Notes: a model not told the origin generated them from the letters alone. DNA of 64,000 nt from an uncultured Eubacteriaceae bacterium (GCA_947167715.1 CAMVJD010000006.1:35049-99048), one strand, 5' to 3'. Positions 25,405 to 35,130 are shown, counted from the first letter of the stretch. Numbers and translations: made by a program.

Positions 25405-25433
25405 TTGTCTTTTTACCCAAAATATGTTATAAT
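25405..25433 (+). promoter_or_regulatory. dnaE promoter
   Basis: TTGTCT (25405-25410) and TATAAT (25428-25433) with a 17-base spacer lie 42 bases before dnaE. AGAAAGGGG precedes the dnaE start codon at 25475. Confidence 0.65.
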
Positions 25434-25474
25434 AAATATGATTTTAAAATTTCTTTACAGAAAGGGGTAAAAAC

Positions 25475-28400
25475 ATGGCATTTACGCATTTACACGTTCA
25501 TACAGAATACAGCTTGCTTGACGGTGCCGCCAAAATAAAGGACCTTATTGCACGCACAAAGGAGCTTGGTATGGACTCTATCGCAATTACAGACCATGGC
25601 GTAATGTATGGCGTTATCCTTTTTTACAAGGAAGCACTCAGCCAAGGCATAAAGCCAATAATAGGCTGTGAAACATATATCGCTACAGGCTCACGATTCA
25701 GCAAGGAAAAAGGTGACGGCTATAACCATCTTGTGCTGCTGTGCAAAAATAACGAGGGCTATAAAAACCTGATAAAAATGGTGTCATACGGCTTTACGGA
25801 GGGCTATTACAGAAAGCCGCGTATCGACCTTGACCTTTTAAAAAAATATAACAAGGGGCTTATTGCGTTAAGTGCCTGCCTTGCAGGACCCGTATCGCGC
25901 GCCGTGCTTGACAAGGGCTATGAAAGCGCAAAGGAGACCGCCCTTATGTACAGCGAAATAATGGGCGAAGGGAATTTTTATCTTGAACTTCAGGACCACG
26001 GCATACCCGAGCAAAAGACAGTAAATCAGGCGCTTATCCGTATAAGCAAGGAAACAGGCCTCCCCCTTGTCTGCACAAACGACACACATTACATCAATGC
26101 GGACGATGCACAGGCACACGACCTTTTGCTTTGCATACAAACAGGCAAAACGGTAAATGATACCGACCGTATGCGCTACGAGGGCGGCCAGTATTATGTC
26201 AAAAGTCCCGATGAAATGTCAAGGCTTTTTTCCTATGCGCCCGAGGCATTGGAAAACACGCAGAAAATTGCCGAGCAATGCAATGTTACCTTTGAGTTTA
26301 ATAAATACAAGCTGCCTGTTTTTGACGTGCCAAACGGCAAAACCGCGCTTGAATATCTTACGGAGCTTTGCCGCAGCGGTCTTGAACGCCGCTATGGCAC
26401 ACAGCATGACCCCGCACTTGACAAGCGCCTTGAATATGAAATAGGCGTAATAAAACAAATGGGCTTTGTGGATTATTTTCTTATAGTCTGGGATTTTATA
26501 CGCTATGCAAAGGAAAACGGCATAAGCGTAGGCCCCGGGCGAGGCTCGGCGGCGGGCAGTATAACGGCATATACCCTTGGCATAACAGATATAGAGCCAA
26601 TACAGTATGACCTGATCTTCGAGCGTTTCCTTAACCCCGAGCGCGTAAGCATGCCCGATATAGATATTGACTTTTGCTACGAACGCAGGCAGGAAGTAAT
26701 TGAATATGTAAACAAAAAATACGGCGCCGACCACGTTGCGCAGATAATAACCTTTGGTACCATGGCCGCAAGAAACGCCATACGCGATGTCGGACGTGTG
26801 CTTGATATGCCCTACGCCGATGTGGATAAAATAGCAAAAATGGTGCCCGAGGAATTAAAAATTACAATAAAAAAGGCGCTTGAAACAAGCCCCGACCTTC
26901 GTGATATATACGAAAAGGACGAAAACGTGCGTTTTCTTATAGATATGTCAATGAAGCTTGAGGGGCTGCCCCGCCACTCCTCCACGCACGCCGCGGGCGT
27001 TGTTATCTGCGACAAGCCCGTTATGGAGTATGTGCCGCTTAACACAAATGACGGCCTTATAACCACCCAATTTAATATGACCACCTGCGAGGAGCTTGGT
27101 CTATTAAAAATGGATTTTCTTGGCCTGCGTACACTTACGGTAATAAAGGATGCCTTTATTGAAATAAACCGCGGCCGCGAAACACCGCTTACCATAGAGG
27201 ACATAGATTATTCCGACCCCGCCGTTTATGCAATGATACGTCAGGGCAAAACAACGGGCGTATTCCAGCTTGAAAGTGCGGGTATGCAAAACTTTATGAA
27301 AGAGCTTGCCCCCACCTGTATGGAGGATATCATCGCGGGTATATCGCTTTACCGTCCCGGCCCTATGGATTTTATACCCAAATATATAACAGGCAAAAAC
27401 AATCAAAACAAAATAGAATATACACATCCCGCCCTTGAAGGCATATTAAAGCCAACCTACGGCTGTATAGTTTACCAGGAGCAGGTTATGCAGATAGTGC
27501 GTGAGCTTGCGGGCTATTCTCTCGGCCGAAGCGACCTTGTGCGCCGTGCGATGAGCAAGAAAAAAGAGGATGTAATGGCAAAGGAACGCCATAACTTTAT
27601 TTACGGTATCGAGGGTCAGGTAAAGGGCTGTCTTGCAAACGGCATTTCCGAAAATGCCGCAAACGAGATATTTGACGAAATGACCGATTTTGCAAAGTAC
27701 GCCTTTAACAAATCCCATGCGGCAGCCTATGCGGTGGTCGCATTCAGGACAGCCTGGCTAAAGACCCACTACCCTGTTGAATTTATGGCAGCCCTGCTTA
27801 CCAGCGTTATGGACAATCCAAAAAAAATAGCGGGATATATGGAGGAATGCCGCAGGATGAAAATAAGGCTTTTGCCGCCCGATATAAATGAAAGCTACGG
27901 CAATTTCAGCGTTTCGGGCAATAATATACGCTTTGCGCTTTCGGCAATAAAGCATGTGGGCAAAAACAATATTGATTTTCTTGTAAGGGAACGCGAGCTT
28001 AACGGTAGCTTTATATCCATGACCGAATTTTTGGACAGGATGGGTCCCAACGTAAACTCGCGTATGATAGAAAGCCTTATACTCGGCGGCGCCTTTGACT
28101 CATTGGGCGGTAAAAGGCAGCAGTATTTCAAATCGTATGATGCCATTTACAAGGGCCTTAGCCAAACCAAGAAAAACAGCATAGAGGGGCAGCTTTCGCT
28201 TTTTACCGATTTTAATGACAATAAAAGCTCCGCCTACAAGGACGAGCTGCCAAATATAAGCGAATATTCAAAAAAAGCCCTGCTCTCGCATGAAAAAGAT
28301 GTGCTTGGCATATATTTAAGCAGTCATCCGCTTGACGAATACGCCGATATCATTGATATCTGCACCACCAACCGCCTTATCGACATAGACAACGAAAACA

Positions 28401-28930
28401 CGGACCCGCAAAAAAAAATAGAGGACGGTCAGCAGCTTAAAATAATAGGCATAATAACCGAGATAAAGACCAAAATAACCAAAAACGGCCAGCAAATGGC
28501 CTTTATTACGATAGAAGATACCTCGTCCTCGGCAGAGATACTTGTTTTCCCAAAGATATACGCACTTTCATCGGCCGTTATACATCCCGACCAAGTGGTT
28601 TATATAAGCGGCCACGCAAGCATATCCGAGGACCGCGGCAATTCCATCATTGCCGAGCAGCTGTGTTCCATCGAGCAGCTTAAGGCGCAAAACACGGAGC
28701 TTTGGCTAAAGATCACCGCCGATACCGCAGAGACCCCCGACACCATTTGCGACTACATTGCCGCACACAGGGGCTTCTCCCCCGTTATAATCTATGACGA
28801 GGCTTTGAAAAAAAAGCTTTACCTTACCGAAAAATACCGTGCATATATAAATGACGAGCTTTTGGATACCCTTACAAAAAAGCTTGGCAGCGGTAATGTG
28901 GCAACTAAAAATAAGCTGAAGAAAAATTGA
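25475..28930 (+). CDS. dnaE: DNA polymerase III alpha subunit, DnaE type
   Basis: This is a 1151-aa replicative polymerase of the C family. The N-terminal PHP domain begins FTHLHVHTEYSLLDGAAKI and continues SIAITDHGVMYG. The palm carries VGPGRGSAAGSITAYTLGIT and the catalytic MPDIDIDFCYERR. RHSSTHAAGVVI and TTQFNMTTCEELGLLKMDFL follow, then the fingers (FQLESAGMQNFMKEL) and the helix-hairpin-helix region. An OB-fold (IIGIITEIKTKITKNGQQMAFITIED) completes it. There is no exonuclease insertion, so it is DnaE rather than PolC. Length is normal. In Clostridia this enzyme usually extends primers before PolC takes over. It is divergent from the LexA-like repressor, which may control it. Confidence 0.97.
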   Translation: MAFTHLHVHTEYSLLDGAAKIKDLIARTKELGMDSIAITDHGVMYGVILFYKEALSQGIKPIIGCETYIATGSRFSKEKGDGYNHLVLLCKNNEGYKNLIKMVSYGFTEGYYRKPRIDLDLLKKYNKGLIALSACLAGPVSRAVLDKGYESAKETALMYSEIMGEGNFYLELQDHGIPEQKTVNQALIRISKETGLPLVCTNDTHYINADDAQAHDLLLCIQTGKTVNDTDRMRYEGGQYYVKSPDEMSRLFSYAPEALENTQKIAEQCNVTFEFNKYKLPVFDVPNGKTALEYLTELCRSGLERRYGTQHDPALDKRLEYEIGVIKQMGFVDYFLIVWDFIRYAKENGISVGPGRGSAAGSITAYTLGITDIEPIQYDLIFERFLNPERVSMPDIDIDFCYERRQEVIEYVNKKYGADHVAQIITFGTMAARNAIRDVGRVLDMPYADVDKIAKMVPEELKITIKKALETSPDLRDIYEKDENVRFLIDMSMKLEGLPRHSSTHAAGVVICDKPVMEYVPLNTNDGLITTQFNMTTCEELGLLKMDFLGLRTLTVIKDAFIEINRGRETPLTIEDIDYSDPAVYAMIRQGKTTGVFQLESAGMQNFMKELAPTCMEDIIAGISLYRPGPMDFIPKYITGKNNQNKIEYTHPALEGILKPTYGCIVYQEQVMQIVRELAGYSLGRSDLVRRAMSKKKEDVMAKERHNFIYGIEGQVKGCLANGISENAANEIFDEMTDFAKYAFNKSHAAAYAVVAFRTAWLKTHYPVEFMAALLTSVMDNPKKIAGYMEECRRMKIRLLPPDINESYGNFSVSGNNIRFALSAIKHVGKNNIDFLVRERELNGSFISMTEFLDRMGPNVNSRMIESLILGGAFDSLGGKRQQYFKSYDAIYKGLSQTKKNSIEGQLSLFTDFNDNKSSAYKDELPNISEYSKKALLSHEKDVLGIYLSSHPLDEYADIIDICTTNRLIDIDNENTDPQKKIEDGQQLKIIGIITEIKTKITKNGQQMAFITIEDTSSSAEILVFPKIYALSSAVIHPDQVVYISGHASISEDRGNSIIAEQLCSIEQLKAQNTELWLKITADTAETPDTICDYIAAHRGFSPVIIYDEALKKKLYLTEKYRAYINDELLDTLTKKLGSGNVATKNKLKKN

Positions 28931-28960
28931 CCAAATAATAAAAGTCAAAAAGAATATAGT

Positions 28961-28989
28961 TTGATTTTTTTTCCGTGATATGCTATACT
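28961..28989 (+). promoter_or_regulatory. hisA promoter
   Basis: TTGATT (28961-28966) and TATACT (28984-28989) are spaced 17 bases and lie about 40 bases before hisA. AAAAGGAG provides the ribosome binding site. Confidence 0.6.
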
Positions 28990-29028
28990 ATAAGTTGTGT
29001 AAAAATAAATAAAAAGGAGTTGGCATAT

Positions 29029-29742
29029 ATGCAAATATATCCCGCTATCGATATAATTGACGGCAAGGCTGTGCGCCTTACACAAGGCAGCTTTGACAAT
29101 GTACAGGTATTTAACGATGACCCCGTTGCGGCGGCGGAAAAATGGGTGAGCAAGGGTGCGACCTACATACACCTTGTTGACCTTGACGGCGCAAGGTACG
29201 GCAAAAGCTTTGTTATAGACATAATAAAAAACATAAAAAGAAATTTTGATATACCCATTGAAACGGGCGGCGGCGTGCGCACTATGCAAGACATAGACGA
29301 GCGTATCGAGGCGGGAGCTTCCCGCGTTATTATCGGTACGGCAGCTGTTAAAAGTCCGTGGCTGGTAGAGGATGCGGTAAAGCGCTACGGTACAAAGATA
29401 GCCCTTGGGGTAGATGCCAAAAACGGTATGGCAGCTATTTCGGGCTGGGAGGAAGTAAGCGAGATATCCGCTGTCGAGCTTTGCCTTAAAATGAAGGCCT
29501 ACGGCATAAAGGACGTTATTTATACCGATATCTCAAAGGACGGTATGATGAGCGGACCCAATATCGAGGCGACCAAGGAGCTTATTGAAAAAACAGGTAT
29601 GGATATAATAGCAAGCGGCGGCGTAAGCACCATGAAGGACCTTGAAAACGTGCAGTCCATAGACGCTGCGGGCGTTATTATCGGTAAGGCGCTGTTTAAC
29701 GGCGCACTCGATCTGTCGGAAGTTATTAAAAAATTTCAGTGA
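29029..29742 (+). CDS. hisA: Phosphoribosylformimino-5-aminoimidazole carboxamide ribotide isomerase
   Basis: This 237-aa (beta/alpha)8 barrel is the fourth step of histidine synthesis, converting ProFAR to PRFAR. QIYPAIDIIDGKAVRL carries the first catalytic Asp. GGGVRTMQDI and the second catalytic Asp in YTDISKDGMMSGPN follow, as do the phosphate-binding loops IIASGGVST and GVIIGKALFNG. The start is the ATG at 29029, just after AAAGGAG; the in-frame extension upstream overlaps the promoter. Length is normal. It is the first of four his genes scattered over 6 kb; hisH, hisG, hisD, hisB and hisC are not in the window. Confidence 0.95.
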   Translation: MQIYPAIDIIDGKAVRLTQGSFDNVQVFNDDPVAAAEKWVSKGATYIHLVDLDGARYGKSFVIDIIKNIKRNFDIPIETGGGVRTMQDIDERIEAGASRVIIGTAAVKSPWLVEDAVKRYGTKIALGVDAKNGMAAISGWEEVSEISAVELCLKMKAYGIKDVIYTDISKDGMMSGPNIEATKELIEKTGMDIIASGGVSTMKDLENVQSIDAAGVIIGKALFNGALDLSEVIKKFQ

Positions 29743-29842
29743 TCTCTGAATAAATTTCAATTCCCCGTCAAACAGAGATTTACCGACCATTATCCCATAA
29801 GCTGATAAAATTACCGTACACAGGAGTATATGAGATACAGCG

Positions 29843-30475
29843 ATGAGAAGAATATTTATAATTTTTTTGCTGTTGACTTTTACGGGGTGCAGCAATTCAT
29901 TTAATTTTGAAAAGCAGATGGATGAAAAGGCTGAAATAATCGTTAAAGCGTTTGATACCAGGGACAAGGCCTTGCTTAAATCGGTCTTTCACAAAAAAGT
30001 ATTGGAAAACGAAAACGAATTGGACAAACAAATAGAACACGCCTTTAATATTTACAAGGGAAGCTTGATATCTTATTCCAATAATAAAGATTCATCTGTT
30101 GAGGCGGGAAACGGAAAGATACATTATACGGCCTATCCTCAATTGACGGTAACGACAGATAAGGATGTTTATTTTATTGAATTTGCCTATAACATCAGGG
30201 ATGATGAAGCCCCTCAAAACGAGGGGATATATGCCGTCAAGGTTTTACCAAAGTCGGTATTTGACGATTACGGCAAAGACGGAGTAAGGCACGATCCAAA
30301 TGAGCTTATAGAAGAAGAACCCATAGAAATGCAATGGGGCGGCGGTGTTGATACTTATGAGCAATATGGCTTGGGCGTTTTTGCGTATACCCGCGTGGAT
30401 ATTATGGATGCGTATTATAAGAAAAACGGAAAACAGATGCCCTTAAGAAATGCATCGGAAAATATGGAGAACTGA
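29843..30475 (+). CDS. Small lipoprotein (DUF5104-like)
   Basis: This 210-aa protein has a lipoprotein signal, IFIIFLLLTFTGC, with lipobox Cys at about residue 16. The mature part is KQMDEKAEIIVKAFDTRDKA-LLKSVFH, then a beta-rich domain (QLTVTTDKDVYFIEFAYNIR). This is an NTF2-like layout seen in the clostridial DUF5104 lipoproteins. It would be exposed on the outer membrane face. It lies 100 bases after hisA, followed at 8 bases by another membrane-anchored protein, and both interrupt the his genes. Function unknown. Confidence 0.75.
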   Translation: MRRIFIIFLLLTFTGCSNSFNFEKQMDEKAEIIVKAFDTRDKALLKSVFHKKVLENENELDKQIEHAFNIYKGSLISYSNNKDSSVEAGNGKIHYTAYPQLTVTTDKDVYFIEFAYNIRDDEAPQNEGIYAVKVLPKSVFDDYGKDGVRHDPNELIEEEPIEMQWGGGVDTYEQYGLGVFAYTRVDIMDAYYKKNGKQMPLRNASENMEN

Positions 30476-30483
30476 AAAATTAC

Positions 30484-30987
30484 ATGTCAAAAAAAGTGAT
30501 TTTTACCGTAATTTTATTATTATTTGCTTATATATATTGGTTTGTTTTTATTCTTGAAGCAGATTTAGGTATGTATCCCTACAAGGACTTTTCAGTTTAT
30601 GAGGAAAGCGTTATATTAAACGAATTTTATATGCAGCCAAACGCTCTTATTAAGATAGTCAGGTTAGATGCACCCAAGGAGGGCACAAGCTACTTGACGC
30701 TCACACTTCGCGGCGGCATTGAGGATGTGAAGGATTGTTTATCTGCCCAAAAACTTGATGTTGACAGTATATCGGAGTATCTTGAACAGGTGTCGGGGGA
30801 GAATGAGATATATATTTCATCAAATGACTATTCGGCACAGGCCGAGGAGATAATTTTTAAAATAACAAAACAAGCCGATAACAGCTATATCATAAGCGCA
30901 TCAAAAAACGAATTGGGCACCGAAACAAAGAGTATCTTATCGCTTAAAAGGTCGGGGCCGAATGTTTTTAAATTGGTTTTCGGATAA
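30484..30987 (+). CDS. Membrane-anchored hypothetical protein
   Basis: This 167-aa protein has one N-terminal membrane segment (VIFTVILLLFAYIYWFVFIL). The segment lacks a lipobox Cys or clear cleavage site, so it is probably a signal anchor. The extracytoplasmic part is short and beta-rich (YLTLTLRGGIEDVKDCLSAQ, EEIIFKITKQADNSYIISAS). No family is recognised. It follows the lipoprotein gene at 8 bases and is likely co-transcribed. The pair may be a two-part surface system, but nothing in the sequence proves it. Confidence 0.7.
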   Translation: MSKKVIFTVILLLFAYIYWFVFILEADLGMYPYKDFSVYEESVILNEFYMQPNALIKIVRLDAPKEGTSYLTLTLRGGIEDVKDCLSAQKLDVDSISEYLEQVSGENEIYISSNDYSAQAEEIIFKITKQADNSYIISASKNELGTETKSILSLKRSGPNVFKLVFG

Positions 30988-31056
30988 GTATATAGGGTAA
31001 CACACATCCGTCCCCGCGTTAATTTATGCCCTGAATAGCCGTTTCATAAAAATAAA

Positions 31057-31085
31057 TAGACAAAAGGACGGCTATGTGTTATAAT
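31057..31085 (+). promoter_or_regulatory. Promoter before yitT
   Basis: TAGACA (31057-31062) and TATAAT (31080-31085) are spaced 17 bases. An inverted repeat of ATAGCCGT and ACGGCTAT overlaps the spacer and the region upstream, so regulation by a dimeric protein is possible. The 5' leader to yitT would be about 115 bases. Confidence 0.55.
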
Positions 31086-31204
31086 TACACTGCGTGCGAA
31101 ATGACGGGCTTTATCGGCATCGCCGTATAAAAGGCCTAAATAAGGCAATAAAAGCGCAATGCCGGGTACATTTTTCTAAATTTTTGCGAAAGGCAGGCGA
31201 TAGT

Positions 31205-32062
31205 ATGCCGCAGAAAAAAACAAACCGCATACAGCTGATAATTTCGTATTTTATGATAACCCTCGGCGCGGTCATAGCGGCCTTTGCCATTGAGGAATTT
31301 CTGGTCGCAAAGCAGATACTTGACGGCGGCATTGTGGGTATTTCCATTATTTTGAACAACCTGACAAAAATACCGTTAAGCCTTTTTATAGTGGTTATAA
31401 ATATCCCGTTTTTGATACTCGGGCTTAAGCAGCTTGGCAAGACATTTGCATTTAAGGCGACCTATGCAATGATAGTGTTTTCCCTTGCACTTGCCAATTT
31501 TGAGGAGCTGCACGAGATAACCGACGACCCTTTGCTTGCCACGGTCTACGGCGGCCTTTTCCTCGGTGTGGGCGTTGGGCTTGTTATGCGCGGCGGCGGC
31601 TGTGTTGACGGTATGGACACGCTCTCGCTTTTGATAAGCAAGCGCACCCAATTTTCAACGGGTCAGATAATACTTGGCTTTAACCTTATCATCTACACCA
31701 TAGCGGGTTTTATTTTCGGCCCCGACAGGGCGCTTTACAGCATCCTGACCTACTTTATCACATCAAAGGTGATAGACACGGTGGAAACGGGGCTTGAACA
31801 GGGCAAGGCGGTAATGATAATCACCGAAAACGGCGAGCGCATAGCCGAGGAGATATATAAGCAGCTCGGACGCACCGTTACGCTATTAAACGGCGAGGGC
31901 CTTATAAGCGGCAAAAAGACCATGCTGTACTGTGTTGTAACAAGAATTGAATTAAGCGAGATGAAGCGCATAATAAAAGAGGACGAGGGCTCGGCCTTTG
32001 CCACTATTTCGGATGTGTCGGATATAGTTGGCAAACATATAAAAAAGAAAAAGGAAATGTAA
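31205..32062 (+). CDS. YitT-family membrane protein (DUF2179 C-terminal domain)
   Basis: This 285-aa protein starts LIISYFMITLGAVIAAFAIE, then EFLVAKQILDGGIVGISIIL, the typical YitT helix pair. Five predicted membrane helices run to about residue 175. The cytoplasmic C-terminal domain GLEQGKAVMIITENGERIAE and VTLLNGEGLISGKKTMLYCV is the DUF2179 ligand-binding-like fold. The family is found in most Firmicutes and its transport role is unsettled. The ATG at 31205 is used because the N-terminal extension from 31094 is not membrane-like and overlaps the leader. It ends 6 bases before the next lipoprotein gene. Confidence 0.92.
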   Translation: MPQKKTNRIQLIISYFMITLGAVIAAFAIEEFLVAKQILDGGIVGISIILNNLTKIPLSLFIVVINIPFLILGLKQLGKTFAFKATYAMIVFSLALANFEELHEITDDPLLATVYGGLFLGVGVGLVMRGGGCVDGMDTLSLLISKRTQFSTGQIILGFNLIIYTIAGFIFGPDRALYSILTYFITSKVIDTVETGLEQGKAVMIITENGERIAEEIYKQLGRTVTLLNGEGLISGKKTMLYCVVTRIELSEMKRIIKEDEGSAFATISDVSDIVGKHIKKKKEM

Positions 32063-32068
32063 ATAATA

Positions 32069-32893
32069 ATGAAAAAAAGCATTATTTGTTGTATGCTTAC
32101 CGCATTTTTAATGTGCGGTTGCTCTGTCGATAATAAAAAAGGCTCTGCGGAAAGAGAACAAGCATTTTCCGCACAGTATGACGAAATGACCGAAGACGAT
32201 ACAAAATCGGAGATAGACATTGATAAATTGGTATATCCCGAATATACCGAAGATGAACTGTTGAACATTTCGGATGATGAGCTGCGAAGACTTTGTGTAA
32301 TAAGCATTTACAAAGATAATACAAAGTACAGAACCGACGAAATTATTCAAGAACATTACTTCTATGAGCAGCTTTCGGCAAGCAGCCGCGAGGAGGCAGA
32401 AACAATAGCAAAAGAAAGATTTACCGCACATAACGACTCTTATTTGTATTCGAATATGAGATCTGTTGAAGAAAAAGAAAACATCGGTTGGCTGTATGCG
32501 GCAGATTACAGCAATCATAACGTACAAAATGAACCCACCTATTGTATGATTTTTTCTTCGGATTTTTTTGACAACGAAAGATTAATTGCCGAGTCCACGC
32601 AGGAAAATTTTCGTACTTTGCTTTTGTGCTGTTTCCCACAGTATGAAGATGGTTTGGGCTGTTTTATGCACGAAAGCCCCGATAGAATTAAAGCTGTCAA
32701 ATATTATGCAAGGGCTGAGTATTTAGATGCAGCACCAAAGTGTATCGAACTGTTTAAAACTACAATAACTCTTAACAAACAAACGGGTGAAATAGAGCAT
32801 TTGACTGATAAAGGAGAATACGAAACGGTAAAAATTATAGATTATGATATAATGAAAATGAGAGAAATATCAAAAGAATTTATAAAGCAGTAA
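32069..32893 (+). CDS. Lipoprotein of unknown function
   Basis: This 274-aa protein has signal peptide KKSIICCMLTAFLMCGC with the lipobox Cys near residue 18. The mature region is acidic at first (EMTEDDTKSEIDIDK), then mixed (EEAETIAKERFTAHNDSYLY). Several Cys residues in the second half (YCMIF, LLLCCFPQY, GCFMHE, PKCIE) could form disulfides outside. Not recognised. It sits between yitT (6 bases upstream) and hisF (15 bases downstream), all in one direction, and is the third secreted protein gene interrupting the his series. Confidence 0.75.
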   Translation: MKKSIICCMLTAFLMCGCSVDNKKGSAEREQAFSAQYDEMTEDDTKSEIDIDKLVYPEYTEDELLNISDDELRRLCVISIYKDNTKYRTDEIIQEHYFYEQLSASSREEAETIAKERFTAHNDSYLYSNMRSVEEKENIGWLYAADYSNHNVQNEPTYCMIFSSDFFDNERLIAESTQENFRTLLLCCFPQYEDGLGCFMHESPDRIKAVKYYARAEYLDAAPKCIELFKTTITLNKQTGEIEHLTDKGEYETVKIIDYDIMKMREISKEFIKQ

Positions 32894-32908
32894 CAAAAGG
32901 AGTAAAAA

Positions 32909-33673
32909 ATGCACACAAAGAGGATAATCCCCTGTCTTGATGTAAACAACGGCAGGGTGGTAAAGGGAGTAAATTTTGTTAATTTAAGGGACGCGGGCGA
33001 CCCCGTTGAGATAGCATCTTACTACAACAAATCGCTTGCGGACGAGATAGTTTTTCTGGATATAACCGCATCGTCGGATGCAAGAAACATTATGCTTGAT
33101 GTGGTTTCAAGGACTGCGGAAGAGGTTTTTATCCCGCTTACGGTAGGCGGCGGCATAAGGACTATTGACGATTTCCGTGCCATACTTTCGGCGGGTGCGG
33201 ACAAAATTTCCGTAAATTCCGCCGCGATAAAGCGTCCCGAGCTTATAACCGAGGCTGCGGAACGTTTCGGCAGTCAATGTGTTGTTGTGGCTATTGACGC
33301 AAAAAGGCGCAAAGACGGCAGCGGCTTTGATGTTTATTTAAACGGCGGCCGCGTAAATACGGGCATAGATGCGATAGAATGGGCAATAAAGGCCGAAAAG
33401 CTGGGTGCGGGCGAGATACTTTTGACAAGTATGGACTGTGACGGCACCAAGGCGGGCTATGATATACCGCTGACAAAGGCTATTTCAAGCAGCGTGCAGA
33501 TACCCGTTATCGCAAGCGGTGGTGCGGGCACAATGGAGCATTTTGCCGAGGCACTTACGGACGGCGGCGCCGAGGCCGCGTTAGCCGCAAGTCTTTTCCA
33601 CTATCGTGAAATGGATATTTCGGATTTAAAAAAGTATCTTGATAAGAAAGGTATTCCCGTAAGATTGAAATGA
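32909..33673 (+). CDS. hisF: Imidazole glycerol phosphate synthase subunit HisF
   Basis: This 254-aa (beta/alpha)8 barrel makes imidazole glycerol phosphate and AICAR from PRFAR, using ammonia delivered by His[21 protein letters not shown] carries the first catalytic Asp, [20 protein letters not shown] the second. GGGIRTIDD and [12 protein letters not shown] are the phosphate loops. AAGGAG precedes the ATG. Length is normal. No hisH glutaminase gene is next to it, so it must lie elsewhere or ammonia be used directly. It is followed at 10 bases by the HEAT-like gene and then hisI. Confidence 0.95.
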   Translation: MHTKRIIPCLDVNNGRVVKGVNFVNLRDAGDPVEIASYYNKSLADEIVFLDITASSDARNIMLDVVSRTAEEVFIPLTVGGGIRTIDDFRAILSAGADKISVNSAAIKRPELITEAAERFGSQCVVVAIDAKRRKDGSGFDVYLNGGRVNTGIDAIEWAIKAEKLGAGEILLTSMDCDGTKAGYDIPLTKAISSSVQIPVIASGGAGTMEHFAEALTDGGAEAALAASLFHYREMDISDLKKYLDKKGIPVRLK

Positions 33674-33683
33674 GGCTTGTCAA

Positions 33684-34385
33684 ATGTCTGTAAATTTTAC
33701 AAAAAATATAAACGATATGTCTTTTGACGAAATAAACGACATTCTTGAAAAACTTATTGCAAAAAAAGACCTGACCGAGATAAATACGCTTTACAACAAG
33801 GCTGATGAACTGTATCGCAGCGATATTATCGAATATTTATATGATAATACGGATCTTGCCGATGCGGAAAAATTTTTTATCGACAAAATAAATGACAGAT
33901 ATTGTCTTGTCAGATGTGATATTTACGATTATTTGAGCAACTCGGATAATGAAGACACCTTTAAAGCGTTGTTGAAACGGCTTAACAAAGAGAAGAGCTA
34001 TATCGCAATGTCTTATCTTCTTATGGCTATAGGCTGTGTATGCCGCAGAAACCGCAGTTATAAAAAGCTTGTTGATGCAGAAAAAATTAAGCTGTATCTT
34101 TCAAAAGAAACGCACGAGACCGCTATACCGTCATATTTGGTATGTCTGTATGTGCTTACGGGCAATAAAAGCTATGTTGACGAATATTGGAAATATCTTG
34201 ATCTTGAGAACGATTACCATGTGCGCTGTTCTGCCGTAAATCAGGTTTACGAGCTTGCGGATAAAAGCAATTACAAGCGTGTTTATAAGGCATATAAAGA
34301 GCGTTATGAAACAGAGGATTCCATTGCCGTTAAAAGTACATTGGAAACGGCAATAGCGTACCTTGAAGAAGAATTTGATATATGA
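33684..34385 (+). CDS. HEAT-repeat-like cytoplasmic protein
   Basis: This 233-aa protein is all-helical and has no signal peptide. It shows alternating amphipathic helices of the HEAT/ARM kind ([54 protein letters not shown]), each about 30-40 residues. Such repeats act as protein-binding scaffolds. Not recognised as a named family. It lies between hisF and hisI at 10 and 13 bases, so it is almost certainly co-transcribed with them. A role in histidine synthesis is not implied by the sequence. Confidence 0.65.
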   Translation: MSVNFTKNINDMSFDEINDILEKLIAKKDLTEINTLYNKADELYRSDIIEYLYDNTDLADAEKFFIDKINDRYCLVRCDIYDYLSNSDNEDTFKALLKRLNKEKSYIAMSYLLMAIGCVCRRNRSYKKLVDAEKIKLYLSKETHETAIPSYLVCLYVLTGNKSYVDEYWKYLDLENDYHVRCSAVNQVYELADKSNYKRVYKAYKERYETEDSIAVKSTLETAIAYLEEEFDI

Positions 34386-34398
34386 TAAGGAGCAGACT

Positions 34399-34725
34399 AT
34401 GGAATTAAAATTTAACAAAGACGGGCTTATCCCCGCCATTGCGCAGGACTACAAGACAAAAGAGGTGCTTATGCTTGCTTATATGAACCAAGAGGCCTTT
34501 GACCTGACGCTTAAAACGGGCAAGGGTACATATTACAGCCGCTCGCGCCAAAGCCTTTGGGTAAAGGGCGAGACCAGCGGGCATTTCCAGTATGTAAAGG
34601 AAATACGCTACGACTGTGACTGTGATACCATATTGCTGCTTATAGACCAGGTGGGTGCTGCCTGCCATACGGGAAACCGCAGCTGCTTTTACAGAAAAAT
34701 AGATGGATTTGAACCAAAGGAATAA
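34399..34725 (+). CDS. hisI: Phosphoribosyl-AMP cyclohydrolase
   Basis: This 108-aa enzyme opens the adenine ring of phosphoribosyl-AMP in histidine synthesis. The zinc and active-site motifs are DCDCDTILL (Cys-x-Cys) and [25 protein letters not shown] and [20 protein letters not shown] are family hallmarks. The start is the ATG at 34399 with GATAAGGAG before it; a longer open frame overlaps the previous gene. It is separate from hisE, unlike the enteric fusion. Length is normal for stand-alone HisI. Confidence 0.95.
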   Translation: MELKFNKDGLIPAIAQDYKTKEVLMLAYMNQEAFDLTLKTGKGTYYSRSRQSLWVKGETSGHFQYVKEIRYDCDCDTILLLIDQVGAACHTGNRSCFYRKIDGFEPKE

Positions 34726-34741
34726 AAAAAGGAGAATAGTC

Positions 34742-35101
34742 ATGAACTTACAGGACGCACTTACACAGGAATTTGAGGTCATACAAAAAAGAAAGGCAGA
34801 GCCGCAAGAGGGCTCGTATACAAGCTATCTTTTCGGCAAGGGTATCGACAAGATACTTAAAAAGATAGGCGAGGAAGCAACCGAGGTAATAATCGCGGCA
34901 AAGGACAAGAAAAACGACGAGGTGGTCGGCGAGGTATGCGACGTACTTTTCCACACCGAGGTCATGATGTGTGAGCTGGGCATAACCTGGGACGATATCG
35001 CCGCAGAGCTTACGCGCCGCCGCGAAAAGGAAAACATGAATATCGAAAAAGAGGCCAAAAGAAAGGCCGAGAACCGCACAGACGAAACAGTTATAAACTG
35101 A
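34742..35101 (+). CDS. hisE: Phosphoribosyl-ATP pyrophosphatase
   Basis: This 119-aa MazG-like all-alpha enzyme converts phosphoribosyl-ATP to phosphoribosyl-AMP. SYTSYLFGKGIDKILKKIGE followed by EATEVIIAAKD gives the metal-binding ExxE, and EVCDVLFHTEVMM gives the second ExxD. The C terminus has a highly charged tail (EKENMNIEKEAKRKAENR) that is longer than in most HisE proteins. It starts 17 bases after hisI, with AAAGGAG. It is the last his gene and is followed by a long hairpin terminator. Confidence 0.93.
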   Translation: MNLQDALTQEFEVIQKRKAEPQEGSYTSYLFGKGIDKILKKIGEEATEVIIAAKDKKNDEVVGEVCDVLFHTEVMMCELGITWDDIAAELTRRREKENMNIEKEAKRKAENRTDETVIN

Positions 35102-35130
35102 TTTAAGCGATACTGTCAATAAACAAAATA

